From Roseivirga sp. BDSF3-8 (GTDB taxonomy: Bacteria; Bacteroidota; Bacteroidia; Cytophagales; Cyclobacteriaceae), in NCBI RefSeq assembly GCF_041449215.1, contig NZ_JBGNFV010000001.1:1711001-1775000 (forward strand): a DNA stretch of 64,000 nucleotides, in the 5' to 3' direction. Every line of letters starts with the position of its first letter. The stretch's first letter is position 1. The notes below the pieces were generated by a model, which had not been told where the DNA came from, made no database searches, and worked only from the letters and a program-made list of their open reading frames with translations. This document shows, one piece after another, positions 44,457-54,260 of this stretch. A program made the position numbers and the translations under genes.

Positions 44457-46642
44457 TCTGTGGTCTCCGGGTTTTCTGAATTATCATTCAAAGAAGGAGC
44501 AACTTCCATATTGTACCAGGCAAATGAGAGCATATCAGCCGCCTCCTCTATTAGCTTGCTGGTAGGCGTACCTGCCCCATGCCCTGCATCAGTAGTGATA
44601 CGGATAAGTACGGGGTTTTCGCCCTCATGCTTTTCCTGCAGTGTAGCAGCAAACTTAAATGAGTGTGCAGGTACCACGCGGTCATCATGATCGGCAGTGG
44701 TGATCATAGTGGCAGGGTAAGCCACACCTTCTTCAAGATTATGCAGGGGTGAGTATTTAAAAAGATTAGCAAACTGGGTGCTGTCGTCACTGGCCCCGTA
44801 TTCTGTGGCCCAAGCCCACCCAATAGTAAACTTATGATACCGAAGCATATCGAGTACGCCTACGGCCGGGAATGCAACTTTGAAAAGATCAGGACGCTGC
44901 GTCATTGTAGCACCGATAAGCAAACCACCATTACTGCGGCCATTGATAGCGAGCTTATCTTTATTGGTATAGTTTTCCTCCACCAGATACTCTGCAGCGG
45001 AGATGAAGTCATCAAATACGTTCTGTTTGTTGAGCTTCATGCCTCCTTCATGCCACTCCTGACCATATTCACCTCCTCCGCGGAGGTTGGCCTGGGCATA
45101 TACGCCACCATTTTCCAGCCACACGAGTGTGGAGGTGCTGTATCTGGGGGTTACACTGATATCGAAGCCACCATATCCGTATAGCCAGGTGGGATTGGTA
45201 CCATCCAGTTGAAGCCCTTTCTTATGCACAATGAACATGGGGACTTTCTTCCCATCCTTGCTGGTATAAAATACCTGCTTGGTAACGAATTTGTCTGCAT
45301 CGAAATCAAGGTCTGCCTTGCGTAGCATGCTGCTTTCACCAGTACCCAGGTCGTACCTGTATATTTCAAACGGAACGGTGAATGAAGAGAAGGTATAGAA
45401 CGTTTCGGTGTCTTCCTTATCTCCTCCGAAACCTGATACTACACCAAGTCCAGGCAATTCCACCTGCTTTTCCATATTACCTTCACTATCATACTGATAT
45501 ACGGCGCTATGGGCATCTTCCAGAAAAACAGCAAAAAGCTTATCTCCTATGGCATTAACGCTTTGCAGTAATTTTTCCTGCTCTGGAATAAGGTTTTTCC
45601 ACTCTTCAGGATTGTCAAGTGTGAAATTTACCAGACGTTTATTAGGGGCCTCTCTGGTAGTAAGGAGCATAAGGTTGTCTCCGTTATTACCTACTACGTA
45701 GTGATCATTTTCAAAATCATCCACTACCTGTACCCAGGGAGCATTTTCTTTAGTAAGGTCTTTAATGCGCAGGTTATTACCACTGGTGCCCTCCGAAGAC
45801 GATACGATCAGGAAGCGCTCATCATCTGTAACGTAAGCGGTGGTAGTTCTGAGGGGGTGCTCCTTGTCCTCAAATACCAGCCTGTCTTCAGACTGGGGAG
45901 TACCCAGCTTGTGAAAGAAGACACTATGAAATTCATTACGCCCCTTTAGGCGGTCTTCCTCGCTTGGTTTGGGGTAGCGGCTATAGTAAAATCCATCATT
46001 GGTCCAGGCAATATTCGAAAACTTGACGTACCGGACGGTATCCTGCATTACTGTGAGGTCTTCCATGTTCATTACATAGATCTCTCTCCAGTCTGATCCG
46101 CTAACAGATACTGAAAAGGCCATTTTTTCCCCGTCAGGAGAAAAGGTTGTACCAGCCAGGGAAATAGTGCCTTCGTTAGAGAAGTTATTCGGGTCCAGCA
46201 CTTTTTCACCCTGGCCGTCGACTTCTGTGGAGCGATAAAGCACGCTCTGTTGCTGCAAGCCATCGTTCTTGTAGAAGTAGTAATAGTCTCCTACTTTACT
46301 GGGAGTGGTATAGCGCTCATAGTTCCATAATTTTTCGAGTCTTTGACGGATATCCTCCCGGAATGGAATTTGCTCAAGGTAGTTAAATGTGACCTCGTTC
46401 TGAGCTTTTACCCAGTCTTCGGTTTCGGCAGAACGATCATCTTCAAGCCAGCGATAAGGGTCTGCCACCTCAGTACCGAAGTACTCATCGGTTACTTCTA
46501 CTTTTTTGGTTTCGGGGTATGACACCTCTATCGGTTCAAATGATATATCAGTCTCTGTGGTCTCGTTTGTAACGGACTGGCAGGAATAAATTCCAAACAA
46601 GCCGGCAAGGAGACTGTACGTTAATAATCTGTTTTTCTTCAT
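44453..46642 (-). CDS. Prolyl oligopeptidase family (S9A) lipoprotein
   Basis: This 729-aa periplasmic serine peptidase cleaves after proline in oligopeptides. A lipoprotein signal ends LAGLFGIYSC. The N-terminal strand YPETKKVEVTDEYFGTEVAD and DPYRWLEDDRS are typical of the family, followed by a seven-blade propeller and the C-terminal hydrolase domain. The catalytic Ser is in INGRSNGGLLIGA, Asp in TTADHDDRVVPAHSFKFA and His in TDAGHGAGTPTS. The downstream acetyltransferase overlaps it. Confidence 0.94.
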   Translation of the reverse strand: MKKNRLLTYSLLAGLFGIYSCQSVTNETTETDISFEPIEVSYPETKKVEVTDEYFGTEVADPYRWLEDDRSAETEDWVKAQNEVTFNYLEQIPFREDIRQRLEKLWNYERYTTPSKVGDYYYFYKNDGLQQQSVLYRSTEVDGQGEKVLDPNNFSNEGTISLAGTTFSPDGEKMAFSVSVSGSDWREIYVMNMEDLTVMQDTVRYVKFSNIAWTNDGFYYSRYPKPSEEDRLKGRNEFHSVFFHKLGTPQSEDRLVFEDKEHPLRTTTAYVTDDERFLIVSSSEGTSGNNLRIKDLTKENAPWVQVVDDFENDHYVVGNNGDNLMLLTTREAPNKRLVNFTLDNPEEWKNLIPEQEKLLQSVNAIGDKLFAVFLEDAHSAVYQYDSEGNMEKQVELPGLGVVSGFGGDKEDTETFYTFSSFTVPFEIYRYDLGTGESSMLRKADLDFDADKFVTKQVFYTSKDGKKVPMFIVHKKGLQLDGTNPTWLYGYGGFDISVTPRYSTSTLVWLENGGVYAQANLRGGGEYGQEWHEGGMKLNKQNVFDDFISAAEYLVEENYTNKDKLAINGRSNGGLLIGATMTQRPDLFKVAFPAVGVLDMLRYHKFTIGWAWATEYGASDDSTQFANLFKYSPLHNLEEGVAYPATMITTADHDDRVVPAHSFKFAATLQEKHEGENPVLIRITTDAGHGAGTPTSKLIEEAADMLSFAWYNMEVAPSLNDNSENPETTE

Positions 46643-46680
46643 CTTTGAGTGAATAATGAAATGGTTATTCAGACCAGTGA

Positions 46681-47958
46681 TTATTTGGTAATCTTTTCGA
46701 AGCCGCAGTATGGGCGCAGTACTTCGGGTATTGTGATGCCTTGTTCTACCTGGTTATTTTCCAGAAGAGCGGCCAGCACACGTGGTAGTGCCAGGGCACT
46801 ACCATTTAGGGTATGCAGCAAGACAGGTTTACGGCTTTCTCCCTTATACCTAAGCATAAGCCGGTTAGCCTGGTAGTCTTCAAAATTACTTACTGAACTG
46901 ACCTCGAGCCACCGCTTCTGTGCGCGGCTGTATACTTCAAAGTCGTAGGTGATGGCAGAGGTAAAGCCCAGATCGCCCCCACACAGACGTAATATCCGGA
47001 AGGGCAGCCCAAGGTTGCGCAGAAGCTTCGCTACATGATCTTTCATTTCCTCCAGGGCCTGGTAGCTCTCTTCAGGCTTTCTTATCTGAACGACCTCGAC
47101 CTTGTCAAACTGATGGAGTCTGTTCAATCCCCGTACATGGGCACCCCAGCTACCTGCCTCCCGTCTAAAGCATGGGGTATAGCCCACGCACTTTATGGGA
47201 AGTTCTTTTTCATCCATGAGGAGGTCACGGAACATATTCGTTATGGGGACTTCGGCGGTAGGGATAACATAGAGGTCGTCGTCCTGCATGTGGTACATCT
47301 GGCCATCCTTATCAGGCAACTGACCCGTGCCGTATCCGGATTCTTTATTAACGAGAATAGGGGGCTGTACCTCCATATAACCTGCCTCCGTGGCCTGGTC
47401 GAGGAAATAGTTAACCATGGCCCGCTGCAGCCTGGCGCCTTGACCTTTATATACAGGAAACCCAGCGCCGGTGATTTTTACACCAAGATCAAAATCAATG
47501 ATATCATACTCTCTGATCAGGTCCCAGTGTGCAAGGGCATCATCGCCCATATCATTTGTATCGCCTTCGCGCTCTATTTCTTCATTATCCTCCTCGGAAT
47601 TACCGTCTGGTACGCTTTCATGTGCTGTATTGGGCAGGGCATAAAGCAGTTCCTTCAGCTCGTTTTCCCATTTGCTCAGAGATTCGCCAAGTTCTTTACT
47701 TGACTTTTTAAGTTCTCCGGACTTTTTCTTGGCTTCTTCTGCCTCATCCTTTCGACCCTCCTTCATGAGTTTGCCTATGGAACGGGCATATTGGTTAGAT
47801 TCAGCCAATACTTCATCCAGTTTGGCCTGCGATTCGCGCCTATTCTGATCGGCATTAAGTACCTTTTTAATCTGGTCAGAGGCATTTTTTACACCTTTTT
47901 TCTCCAGACCTCGGATAATTTTCTCTTTATTTTCCCTGATATTGGAAACTACAAGCAT
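46681..47958 (-). CDS. serS: Seryl-tRNA synthetase
   Basis: This 425-aa class II synthetase charges tRNA-Ser. It has the N-terminal coiled-coil arm that binds the long variable arm of tRNA-Ser, and class II motifs including TAEVPITNMFRDLLMDEKEL and CFRREAGSWGAHVRGLNRLH, with the C-terminal LNGSALALPRVLAALLENNQ. The frame extends to a TTG at 47997, but the ATG at 47958 (MLVVSNIRENKEKI) matches the family start. Confidence 0.97.
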   Translation of the reverse strand: MLVVSNIRENKEKIIRGLEKKGVKNASDQIKKVLNADQNRRESQAKLDEVLAESNQYARSIGKLMKEGRKDEAEEAKKKSGELKKSSKELGESLSKWENELKELLYALPNTAHESVPDGNSEEDNEEIEREGDTNDMGDDALAHWDLIREYDIIDFDLGVKITGAGFPVYKGQGARLQRAMVNYFLDQATEAGYMEVQPPILVNKESGYGTGQLPDKDGQMYHMQDDDLYVIPTAEVPITNMFRDLLMDEKELPIKCVGYTPCFRREAGSWGAHVRGLNRLHQFDKVEVVQIRKPEESYQALEEMKDHVAKLLRNLGLPFRILRLCGGDLGFTSAITYDFEVYSRAQKRWLEVSSVSNFEDYQANRLMLRYKGESRKPVLLHTLNGSALALPRVLAALLENNQVEQGITIPEVLRPYCGFEKITK

Positions 47959-48064
47959 GTAAAATCGGTTACGTTTTTGATCTGCAAAATAAGTCAATTA
48001 TGGTAAAATCGGAATGATTGACGATATTATGGCAGGCATGTAAAATTTTATAAATGGGTAAAGC

Positions 48065-48096
48065 CTTGCTATTTTTTAGGTCTATCTATATTATTG
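48065..48096 (+). promoter_or_regulatory. Promoter of rho
   Basis: The -33 box CTTG (48065-48068) and the -7 box TATTATTG (48089-48096) are 20 bp apart; each has one mismatch to the Bacteroidota consensus. Transcription would start near 48103 and leave a ~140-nt leader that includes a long pyrimidine-rich stretch (about 48134-48165). Confidence 0.5.
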
Positions 48097-48241
48097 CAGG
48101 GTCAAACACGGTTTAAACCCGTTCACAATCTAACTAATCTCTTTTTCTTACTTTTCTTTTTTTTAGTTAAGATTTAACTTCGTTTTAACGCATTTCGCAC
48201 GCTAGCCATCCGCGCTAACGGTAAGTCTTTATTAATCATTT

Positions 48242-50146
48242 ATGTACAATATTGAAGAACTGAATGTCAGGCTTCTTTCCGAACTCAAGGAAATTGCCGA
48301 AGAATTGGGTGTAAAAAACTATAAGCGGCTACCAAAAAAGGAACTTATCTACAAAATCCTTGATCAGCAGGCCGTAACTCCCGAAAAAGACCTCCCTCCC
48401 AAAAAGCCCACCAACACGCCTTCTAATTCTAATGACTCCGACCAGTCCAAAGAAGAGAAAAAGGAGGAGAAAGAACCTCGTAAATCAGAAAGCAAAGGCA
48501 GAAAGCGCGTAAAGCGTGAAAACGTGGCCAGTACACCTGATGAGAGCCCTTCAGAGGAAAAACCCGCTAAAGAAACCAAGCCCTCTAAAAAAGACTCTGG
48601 TAAGGGGTCAGATGAAGAGGATCTGCTGAGCAGTTTTAATATTGAAGCAGAGGATGGTGGCAAAAGCGAGGCTAAAAAGGGTGATGACCGCAGGAAATCA
48701 CGTGACGATGATTCAGGCAGGTCTGAAGCTAAAAAAAGCGACTCTAACAGAGGCGACTCTAACAAAGGCGACTCCGGTCGGAACGAATCTAACAGAGGCG
48801 AATCCAACAGAGGCGACGCCAAGGGAGGCGATTCTAACAAGGGTGACTCCAGTCGGAGCGACGCCAAAGGAGGCGATGACAGCCAGCATGATGGTGGAAG
48901 AGGCGATAACAAAAATGAGTCACGTCAGAACGACTCGAATCGTGGTGACTCCCGCAAAGGAGACCGCCAGGGTGGCAGAGGGTCTAAAGGTGACGATGAT
49001 AAGAAGGTACGCCCCGTCAGCGTAAAAGAATTTGACGGCATCATCACTAATGAGGGTGTACTGGAGATCATGCAGGATGGCTACGGCTTCCTTCGCTCGG
49101 GTGATTACAACTACTTGGCGAGCCCTGATGATATTTACGTATCTCCCAGCCAGATAAAACTTTTTGGCCTGAAAACGGGTGATAACGTGAAAGGGCAGAT
49201 TCGTCCACCAAAAGAGGGAGAGAAATACTTTGCCCTGCTTCGCGTGGAGTCTGTAAACGGCAAGACAACTGAGGAAATACGTGACAGAGTACCTTTTGAG
49301 TACCTGACTCCTCTGTTCCCGGAGGAAAAGCTTAACCTGAGCCACAAGCCGGATAACTTCTCTACCCGTATTCTGGACCTGTTCTCCCCTATCGGTAAAG
49401 GCCAGCGTGGTATGATCGTAGCCCAGCCTAAAACAGGCAAGACAGTGCTGCTTAAGCAGATCGCGAATGCGATTGCGAAAAACCACCCTGAAGTATACCT
49501 CATGATCCTGCTGATCGATGAGCGTCCTGAGGAGGTAACGGATATGGCCCGCAGTGTAAAGGCTGAAGTAATCAGCTCTACATTTGACGAACAGGCGGAA
49601 CGCCACGTTAAGGTTTCCAGCATCGTACTGGAAAAAGCGAAAAGAATGGTGGAGTGCGGACATGATGTGGTCATCCTGCTGGATTCTATCACACGACTTG
49701 CAAGAGCTTATAACACGGTGGTACCTTCCAGTGGAAAGATTCTTTCCGGTGGTGTGGATGCCAATGCACTGCATAAGCCTAAGCGCTTCTTCGGAGCTGC
49801 CCGAAACGTTGAGAACGGCGGGTCACTTACGATCATCGCTACGGCTCTGATCGAGACTGGGTCTAAAATGGATGAGGTGATCTTTGAGGAATTCAAAGGT
49901 ACGGGTAACATGGAACTGCAGCTTGACCGTAAGCTCAGCAACAAGCGTGTTTATCCTGCTATTGATGTACCTGCTTCCGGTACTCGGCGCGAAGACCTGC
50001 TTATGGACAAAGAAGAACTGCAGCGTGTGTGGATACTTCGCAAGTTCATGGCAGACATGACCTCTAATGAGGCTATGGAATTCCTTCTCGACAGGATGAA
50101 AGGCACCCGCGACAATGCAGAATTCCTTATATCTATGAATGGATAA
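48242..50146 (+). CDS. rho: Transcription termination factor Rho with long disordered insert
   Basis: This 634-aa hexameric RNA helicase ends transcription. It has an N-terminal Rho_N helix bundle ([20 protein letters not shown]), a ~200-residue disordered insert (about 50-260) rich in Lys, Asp, Ser, Gly and Asn, and a cold-shock-like RNA-binding domain ([20 protein letters not shown]). The ATPase domain follows, with Walker [15 protein letters not shown] and Walker [18 protein letters not shown]. coli Rho is 419 aa; the extra length is all in the insert, which other Bacteroidota Rho proteins also have. A strong terminator follows. Confidence 0.96.
   Translation: MYNIEELNVRLLSELKEIAEELGVKNYKRLPKKELIYKILDQQAVTPEKDLPPKKPTNTPSNSNDSDQSKEEKKEEKEPRKSESKGRKRVKRENVASTPDESPSEEKPAKETKPSKKDSGKGSDEEDLLSSFNIEAEDGGKSEAKKGDDRRKSRDDDSGRSEAKKSDSNRGDSNKGDSGRNESNRGESNRGDAKGGDSNKGDSSRSDAKGGDDSQHDGGRGDNKNESRQNDSNRGDSRKGDRQGGRGSKGDDDKKVRPVSVKEFDGIITNEGVLEIMQDGYGFLRSGDYNYLASPDDIYVSPSQIKLFGLKTGDNVKGQIRPPKEGEKYFALLRVESVNGKTTEEIRDRVPFEYLTPLFPEEKLNLSHKPDNFSTRILDLFSPIGKGQRGMIVAQPKTGKTVLLKQIANAIAKNHPEVYLMILLIDERPEEVTDMARSVKAEVISSTFDEQAERHVKVSSIVLEKAKRMVECGHDVVILLDSITRLARAYNTVVPSSGKILSGGVDANALHKPKRFFGAARNVENGGSLTIIATALIETGSKMDEVIFEEFKGTGNMELQLDRKLSNKRVYPAIDVPASGTRREDLLMDKEELQRVWILRKFMADMTSNEAMEFLLDRMKGTRDNAEFLISMNG
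48736..48890 (+). repeat. 15-bp imperfect tandem repeat inside rho
   Basis: Copies of GCGACTCTAACARAG-like units encode pentapeptides such as [10 protein letters not shown] and SNRGE. They begin around 48738 and diverge toward 48890. The repeat lies within the disordered insert, keeps the frame, and could change length by slippage. Confidence 0.75.
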
Positions 50147-50168
50147 ACGGTAAGTAACCAATATATTT

Positions 50169-50200
50169 AAGCGATGGATTAACTCCATCGCTTTTTTTTT
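50169..50200 (+). terminator. Terminator after rho
   Basis: A perfect 10-bp stem AAGCGATGGA/TCCATCGCTT (50169-50178 and 50184-50193, loop TTAAC) runs into nine T residues, 23 bp after the rho stop. Confidence 0.92.
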
Positions 50201-50218
50201 GCCTGTGACCTTAGCTTA

Positions 50219-51286
50219 ATGAAGAACTTTTTTAAAAATGCCATCAAGCAGGTGGGGCTTCCGCCCGGTACTGCTGTGTACACCGGAGACGAAGCCCGGG
50301 AGCCGCTTCACATCTCTTTTTACGAGTATAATGTGGATAAACTGGAGGAGACTACCTTCACGTCAGTCCCCGAATTACTGGTCCACGAGAAAAAGACTAA
50401 CTGTAAGGTGTGGATCAATCTTGATGGCACGGCACACACGGATGAGGTGCGTCAGCTTTGTGAAGCCTATAATATTCACCCGCTTACCATAGAGGACATA
50501 CTGAGCCAGGACCAGCGCCCAAAAGTGGAGGATAATGGCGACTACATTTTTGTGGTATTGAAAATGTTCACTTTACTGGACGAGGAGGAAATGGTACACA
50601 CGGAGCAGGTTAGCTTTGTGCTGGGTAAGGATTTTGTACTTTCATTCCAGGAGAGAAAAGGTGATAACTTTGGTCCGGTACGTAACCGCCTGCGGATAGG
50701 CAGGGGCAGGATACGGAAGTCAGGATCGGATTACCTGCTATATGTGCTGATAGATACAGTGGTGGATTACTACTATGTGATCCTGGAGCGGTTTGGTGAC
50801 CTGATGGCTGAGCTGGAAGGTGAGCTACTGCATGAGGCGGAAGAGGAGGATCTGAATACTCTCTATACTCTAAAACGGGAGATGTTGCATGTGCGCAGAT
50901 CGGTTTGGCCGCTACGTGAGGTGGTGAACAAACTGGAGAGGGACCCTTTGCCTCTTCTCAAAAAGGAGACACGACTATTTATGCGGGACGTATATGACCA
51001 CACGATACAGGTAATTGACACAGTAGAGACGTACCGCGATGTGCTAAACTCTATGCTGGATCTGTACCAGAGTACTTTAAGCAACCAAATGAATGGTGTA
51101 ATGAAGGTGCTGACGCTGATAAGCACTATCTTCATCCCTCTAACGTTCATTGCGGGTATATATGGCATGAACTTTCAGCATATGCCTGAGCTGGACTGGG
51201 AGTACGGCTACACGATGGTATGGGTACTAAACATAGTGATCACTGCGGGGATGATATTCGTGTTCAAGAAGAAGAAATGGTTATAG
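50219..51286 (+). CDS. corA: CorA magnesium/cobalt transporter
   Basis: This 355-aa pentameric divalent-cation channel has a large N-terminal cytosolic domain (for example CEAYNIHPLTIEDILSQDQR) and a long stalk helix. Two C-terminal helices carry the signature YGMNF (FIAGIYGMNFQHMPELDWEY) in the loop between them, and a Lys-rich tail follows. Mg is the usual substrate. The start ATG lies 19 bp after the rho terminator, so it needs its own promoter, which I could not place. Confidence 0.94.
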   Translation: MKNFFKNAIKQVGLPPGTAVYTGDEAREPLHISFYEYNVDKLEETTFTSVPELLVHEKKTNCKVWINLDGTAHTDEVRQLCEAYNIHPLTIEDILSQDQRPKVEDNGDYIFVVLKMFTLLDEEEMVHTEQVSFVLGKDFVLSFQERKGDNFGPVRNRLRIGRGRIRKSGSDYLLYVLIDTVVDYYYVILERFGDLMAELEGELLHEAEEEDLNTLYTLKREMLHVRRSVWPLREVVNKLERDPLPLLKKETRLFMRDVYDHTIQVIDTVETYRDVLNSMLDLYQSTLSNQMNGVMKVLTLISTIFIPLTFIAGIYGMNFQHMPELDWEYGYTMVWVLNIVITAGMIFVFKKKKWL

Positions 51287-51393
51287 GTATAAATTTTCTG
51301 TAAATCAGCGTTTTGTAAGATCGTGTTTAAAAATGCACCCTTCGCCCGGTAAAGGATTCTTAAATTTAGGTTTATGTAAAAATTTAAATAAAC

Positions 51394-52047
51394 ATGAATC
51401 AGGAGTATCGACTAAGCTATTGCAAGGTCTGTCAGAACAAGAAGTTTAATCCGGAAACGGGTTTAGTATGCGGGCTTACTAATGAGAAGCCGGACTTTAT
51501 GGAATCCTGCGACCATTATCTGTCATCGGAAACAGAGCAACGCTCCATACTTTCCTCAAGTGTTTCGGGCCTGGTGCAGCAGGTGAGCCGGGGCAAACGT
51601 TTTGCGCACTTTCTCATTGACAGTATTGTGTTTTATATGGGCTTTCTGATTCTGGGGGTAGGCCTGGGTATATTATCGGAGGTATTAGGCTTCGATATAG
51701 ATGGACTATTATATGCCCTGTCAGAAGGACCGATAAGCTTACTTCTGGAATACGGCATATTCATAGGGTTTTATGTGCTTTTTGAGGGACTGTTCCAGCA
51801 GACTCCGGGTAAGATGATCACAAAATCTATTGTGGTTGATGAAAATGGTGAAAAGCTTTCAACCGGCAAGGTAATTATCAGGTCATTGGTACGTTTGGTG
51901 CCCTTTGAGGCTTTTTCACACTTCAGCGACAGCAGGAGAAGCTGGCACGATAAGGCCGGAAACTCTTATGTGATCTCAAAATTTGATCATGAGAAGATAC
52001 AGAAGCTTAAGGAGGAAATGAAGGACAACCGTCTGGTCAACGCTTAA
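51394..52047 (+). CDS. RDD-family membrane protein with N-terminal Cys motif
   Basis: This 217-aa protein has a soluble N-terminal segment with four Cys (YCKVCQNKKFNPETGLVCGL and ESCDHY), a likely zinc-binding knot. It is followed by an RDD domain with two or three helices (RFAHFLIDSIVFYMGFLILG; LLEYGIFIGFYVLFEGLFQQ) and the RDD-typical TPGKMITKSIVVDENGEKL. RDD proteins are of mostly unknown function, some being ion antiporters. A strong terminator follows. Confidence 0.83.
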   Translation: MNQEYRLSYCKVCQNKKFNPETGLVCGLTNEKPDFMESCDHYLSSETEQRSILSSSVSGLVQQVSRGKRFAHFLIDSIVFYMGFLILGVGLGILSEVLGFDIDGLLYALSEGPISLLLEYGIFIGFYVLFEGLFQQTPGKMITKSIVVDENGEKLSTGKVIIRSLVRLVPFEAFSHFSDSRRSWHDKAGNSYVISKFDHEKIQKLKEEMKDNRLVNA

Positions 52048-52070
52048 GCTAAAAGGATGTACTATTTTAT

Positions 52071-52103
52071 AGGAGGCTGCCCACCAGGGTGGCCTCCTTT
52101 TTT
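52071..52103 (+). terminator. Terminator after the RDD gene
   Basis: The stem AGGAGGC (52071-52077)/GCCTCCT (52092-52098), with a GC-rich inner hairpin, is followed by TTTTTT. It lies between the RDD gene and the convergent dehydrogenase gene. Confidence 0.82.
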
Positions 52104-52105
52104 AT

Positions 52106-53341
52106 TTATACGGGCACGGCATCGCCGCTCCCTCCACTGACATATGCTTCAAGGTAAGCGTACCGGGATGTGAGATGGCCATCTTTGGCAATGGTTGCGC
52201 GCTCGATGATACTATCCTCGTCACTTCCTAATAAGTGAGGCAGAATATGCAGCTGCAGGTCTTTCCCAAAGTCTTCAGAAGCATCTCTGGGTAGCTCACA
52301 GGGCAGGTTATCTATGGCCATCACCGAAATATGTTCTTTGCCACTATAGGCGGGTTTAATCTCACGGGTTGACGGGTCATAGTCATAGACCGGATCGGCA
52401 ACGGTGGTGGCTTTTTTAGTGGTGGGTATGCTGCCTTCTATATCGCATGTAATATCCGCAATGACCTTAATAGCGAAGTCGGGGTTGGTGGTGTCTTCTT
52501 CAGTAAAGAGCCTCGGAGCTGCAGGATCCCAGTAAGCAGAAGCAATAAGCATGTCTGCCACCCTAGCATACTTGCCAAAGTCGGAGGTATAGGCCTCAGG
52601 GCTTAAGTAGAAGTCGCCTTTCTCTCTTTCCTGCCCGTCCTTTCGGCGGTTGTAGTCCAGGCTTTTAAGCTGGGCATAGACAGGTTCATTAAAGGTTTGC
52701 TCTAAGAACTCCTGGGGGGTGACTTGCTTAATCCCCATGCCATTTAGCACTTCCATGGCTCCTCCTGCCACCCGGCCACTGCCTGTAAGTGCAATCTTAA
52801 TGGGTGGCAATGCTGCCTTGCTATATTCGGTGGTAAGTTCGCGAAGGTCGAAGGCATCAGAGGCTTTTTTCAGATTGAACAAGCCAAACCGCCTGCCAAA
52901 TGTGAGTATACCATTATAAGCGCCCACTATACCGGCATAGCGCCCAAAGGCCACTAATCGCCTGGCAGTGGTATCGGTCAGAACCTCGTAGTCAATAAGG
53001 GTTATGTTCTTTTTAAGTATTTCGCGTAGCAACTCGCGGTTGTAGGACTGGGCTTTGATGGTATGACTGAAGAATAAGTAGGTTTTACCGGCTATTAACT
53101 CCCGGATGGGCACTTCCTTTACGCCAAAGAGAATATCACAATGGCTCATGTCTTCAACTACCTGAATGCCGGCTTCCTGATATTCTTTGTCTTCAAAACA
53201 TCTGATATCGGACTTCTGGCACCAGACGGAAACATTGGGGTAGGTCTGGTCTATGTTAGCGGCCTGTTGGGGTGTAAAAGGGACGCGATGGTCTACAGGT
53301 ACTTTTCCTTCCTTTATTATTCCCAGGTTGATCTTGTTCAT
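52106..53341 (-). CDS. Saccharopine/alanine dehydrogenase-like NAD-dependent oxidoreductase
   Basis: This 411-aa protein has the alanine-dehydrogenase/PNT N-terminal domain (LGIIKEGKVPVDHRVPFTPQ, CDILFGVKEVPIRELIAGKT, FFSHTIKAQSYNRELL) and a nucleotide-binding segment (IKIALTGSGRVAGGAMEVLN). The pattern most resembles lysine-forming saccharopine dehydrogenase (LYS1 type), acting in lysine turnover, but alanine dehydrogenase relatives cannot be excluded. A GTG at 53353 would add four residues; the ATG at 53341 is chosen. A decayed rsmF-type gene lies upstream. Confidence 0.75.
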   Translation of the reverse strand: MNKINLGIIKEGKVPVDHRVPFTPQQAANIDQTYPNVSVWCQKSDIRCFEDKEYQEAGIQVVEDMSHCDILFGVKEVPIRELIAGKTYLFFSHTIKAQSYNRELLREILKKNITLIDYEVLTDTTARRLVAFGRYAGIVGAYNGILTFGRRFGLFNLKKASDAFDLRELTTEYSKAALPPIKIALTGSGRVAGGAMEVLNGMGIKQVTPQEFLEQTFNEPVYAQLKSLDYNRRKDGQEREKGDFYLSPEAYTSDFGKYARVADMLIASAYWDPAAPRLFTEEDTTNPDFAIKVIADITCDIEGSIPTTKKATTVADPVYDYDPSTREIKPAYSGKEHISVMAIDNLPCELPRDASEDFGKDLQLHILPHLLGSDEDSIIERATIAKDGHLTSRYAYLEAYVSGGSGDAVPV

Positions 53342-53413
53342 ATTCTTCAGCACAGTGGTTAGGATATCCGGCTGCTTATTGCCGGCACTTAATCCAAAGG
53401 TAAGTATTTTGTT

Positions 53414-54173
53414 TCAGCTTACAGAATAGTCTCTCCGAGGTCTGTAAGGGTGAAAAAAACGGTCCGGATCAACGCTTTTCCGGATGCGCCACTCCTTTGG
53501 GAAATAATTATTGGCGCGATTGCCGACCTTTTTTGGCAAAGCCAAGGGGTATCCTTTGATAGGCGGGTAAAACTACCTTTTGTAGGGGGCTGTGGACACC
53601 TCTTCTAAAAAGGTGTCGTTCTTCATCAGGTAATCAACGGCTGCTTACTGGCTAAGGGGTAGGCGGTCAAAAGCATTATCCTGAACCACTAAGGAAAGGG
53701 CCAGGCTATGAGGGAGGGCGATGTTCTTTTTCTTTACCTCGGCCACGGTAATGCTTGCTGATCTTATTCTGAGACGCTTTGCAGTTAAGTATTTCAATGG
53801 CTTCGGGCGGAGCTGCAGGCTGGATCAGCCTATCCATAAACTTTAGCATGGGCTTGCGGTATGGGGTACTGAGCCAGGGAGGGACTTCTTCGTATTCTGC
53901 ACGTGAAGCAACGCTGACCTGAGAGGCGGCCTTTTTCTTTTATTCCTGGGTATGGCATCTTTTCTTGGGCCTGAATGCTTTCTCAATACGGTGAGGAAGA
54001 GGCCTTCGGCCAGCACCTTATGAGGGAAGAACCTGTACTCATAAGCGTGCCGGCTTTCCGTTTAGGTTATACTCCAATCGCCAGGGGCGCTCCAGGGCCT
54101 GCACAAATGCCGGAGATTTTTCCTGTAGGGATTGCCGGGTTCGGGATAGAAATTCTTGGGGCAGGTTATGCAT
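53414..54173 (-). pseudogene. Decayed RsmF/NOL1-NOP2-Sun-type rRNA cytosine methyltransferase
   Basis: This 760-bp stretch contains no intact frame but reads as fragments of one protein on the minus strand. The N-terminus MHNLPQEFLSRTRQSLQEKS (ATG at 54173) and AFVQALERP is typical of RsmF-type 16S rRNA m5C methyltransferases. Then, in shifted frames, come YEYRFFPHKVLAEGLFLTVL (end of the catalytic domain), LPHSLALSLVVQDNAFDRLP, and the C-terminal PUA-like end GNRANNYFPKEWRIRK. Several stops (after PLSQ and after APYKR) and frameshifts interrupt it. The central SAM-binding and catalytic Cys regions are missing, so about half the gene has been deleted. Confidence 0.78.
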
Positions 54174-54260
54174 CTAGCTATAGTTTACAGGGGTAAATTT
54201 AATGATAACTGGACACTGATTTAATATTAGGCTATATTTCGAACAAAAACCTGACTATAT

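Noticed and set aside
48364-48912. A 182-codon Ser/Leu-rich frame on the minus strand within rho
   Set aside because: It is the mirror of the Asp/Ser/Lys-rich repeat insert of Rho; the composition is explained entirely by the opposite strand.
48920-49774. A 284-codon open frame on the minus strand within rho
   Set aside because: It is antisense to the conserved RNA-binding and ATPase domains of Rho, shows no recognisable protein features and arises from codon bias of the real gene.
53975-54196. A 73-codon plus-strand frame in the pseudogene region
   Set aside because: The opposite strand reads as rRNA methyltransferase fragments with convincing family motifs, while this frame has none.
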